Shown in pieces: positions 6,501 to 6,621 of a DNA stretch of 6,621 bases. The notes below the pieces were generated by a model that worked only from the letters and a program-made list of their open reading frames with translations, was not told where the DNA came from and did no database searches. The stretch covers positions 1 through 6,621 of the forward strand of contig JAUWMN010000095.1 in NCBI GenBank assembly GCA_030613165.1. Direction: 5' to 3'. Each line of letters opens with the position of its first letter. Positions within the stretch are counted from its first letter, which is position 1. The translations under genes and the position numbers were made by a program. The DNA is from Desulfobacterales bacterium (lineage in GTDB: Bacteria > Desulfobacterota > Desulfobacteria > Desulfobacterales > C00003106).

Positions 6501-6620
6501 TCACGTTTTGCAAAGGTCTAGTTTTTTAAGCTCGCAATAAATCCGGTTTAGCGTTTCCTGGTTCTTCAAAGTCCAAAGGGTCGCTACCAAGAATGATCTA
6601 TCCGGATCTCGCGTTAAACG
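6501..6620 (-). CDS. Unidentified protein, C-terminal fragment (5' end outside window)
   Basis: A minus-strand frame is open from the right edge and stops at TGA (complement of 6501-6503), giving 39 residues that include FLVATLWTLKNQETLNRIY and end KKLDLCKT. The composition and amphipathic helix-like pattern look like protein, but a 39-codon open frame can also occur by chance. I do not recognise the family. It does not resemble the C-terminus of HrcA, which often precedes grpE. The stop lies about 149 bp upstream of the preferred grpE start, with a promoter-like sequence between them, so it need not belong to the same operon. The stop codon lies in a small TGACA-A6-TGTCA inverted repeat (6488-6503), which is too weak to be a terminator. 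Confidence 0.4.
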   Translation of the reverse strand, partial: RLTRDPDRSFLVATLWTLKNQETLNRIYCELKKLDLCKT

Positions 6621-6621
6621 G

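Noticed and set aside
1..6621. CRISPR array, tRNA or rRNA genes, insertion sequence or phage attachment site
   Set aside because: I saw no regularly spaced direct repeats, cloverleaf or rRNA-like stretches, transposase or integrase. The only repeats are the intergenic inverted repeat and the short heptamer tract.

Overview
The window looks like a moderate-GC chromosomal segment of a Gram-negative-type, motile bacterium. DnaK has the long Gram-negative/proteobacterial architecture, and a CheZ-family CheY-P phosphatase and a PilZ protein sit side by side. This mix suggests a deltaproteobacterium-like (Desulfobacterota) or related lineage. That assignment is inference from protein style only; no rRNA or lineage marker is present.

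Layout from left to right. Bases 1-384 (+) hold the 3' end of alaS, the alanyl-tRNA synthetase gene. It converges on purM (357-1412, -), an AIR synthetase gene, and the two stop-codon ends overlap by 28 bp. Bases 1413-1684 are non-coding and carry an imperfect long inverted repeat built from a 13-mer related to AAGTGCCTAAAGT; it looks like a small dispersed or palindromic intergenic element. Next comes a two-gene minus-strand unit: a PilZ-domain gene (3251-3601) followed 24 bp later by an unusually long CheZ-like gene (1685-3226). A clear intrinsic terminator (about 3695-3728) separates this unit from the heat-shock unit grpE (start ambiguous, about 6352) then dnaK (3791-5695), also on the minus strand. 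Upstream of grpE is a short promoter-bearing intergenic region, and at the right edge the apparent 3' end of an unidentified minus-strand gene.

Functionally, grpE-dnaK encodes a chaperone and its nucleotide exchange factor. dnaJ does not follow dnaK, and neither a recognisable HrcA end nor a CIRCE operator is visible upstream. The PilZ-CheZ pair suggests a link between cyclic-di-GMP and control of CheY-P or motility. The CheZ keeps the catalytic D/Q pair and the C-terminal CheY-binding tail but has roughly 240 extra residues between the two arms of its helical hairpin, plus an extra N-terminal module. alaS and purM are housekeeping genes.

I did not find a clearly new multi-gene system. The most notable items are the expanded CheZ, its pairing with PilZ, and the intergenic inverted repeat.
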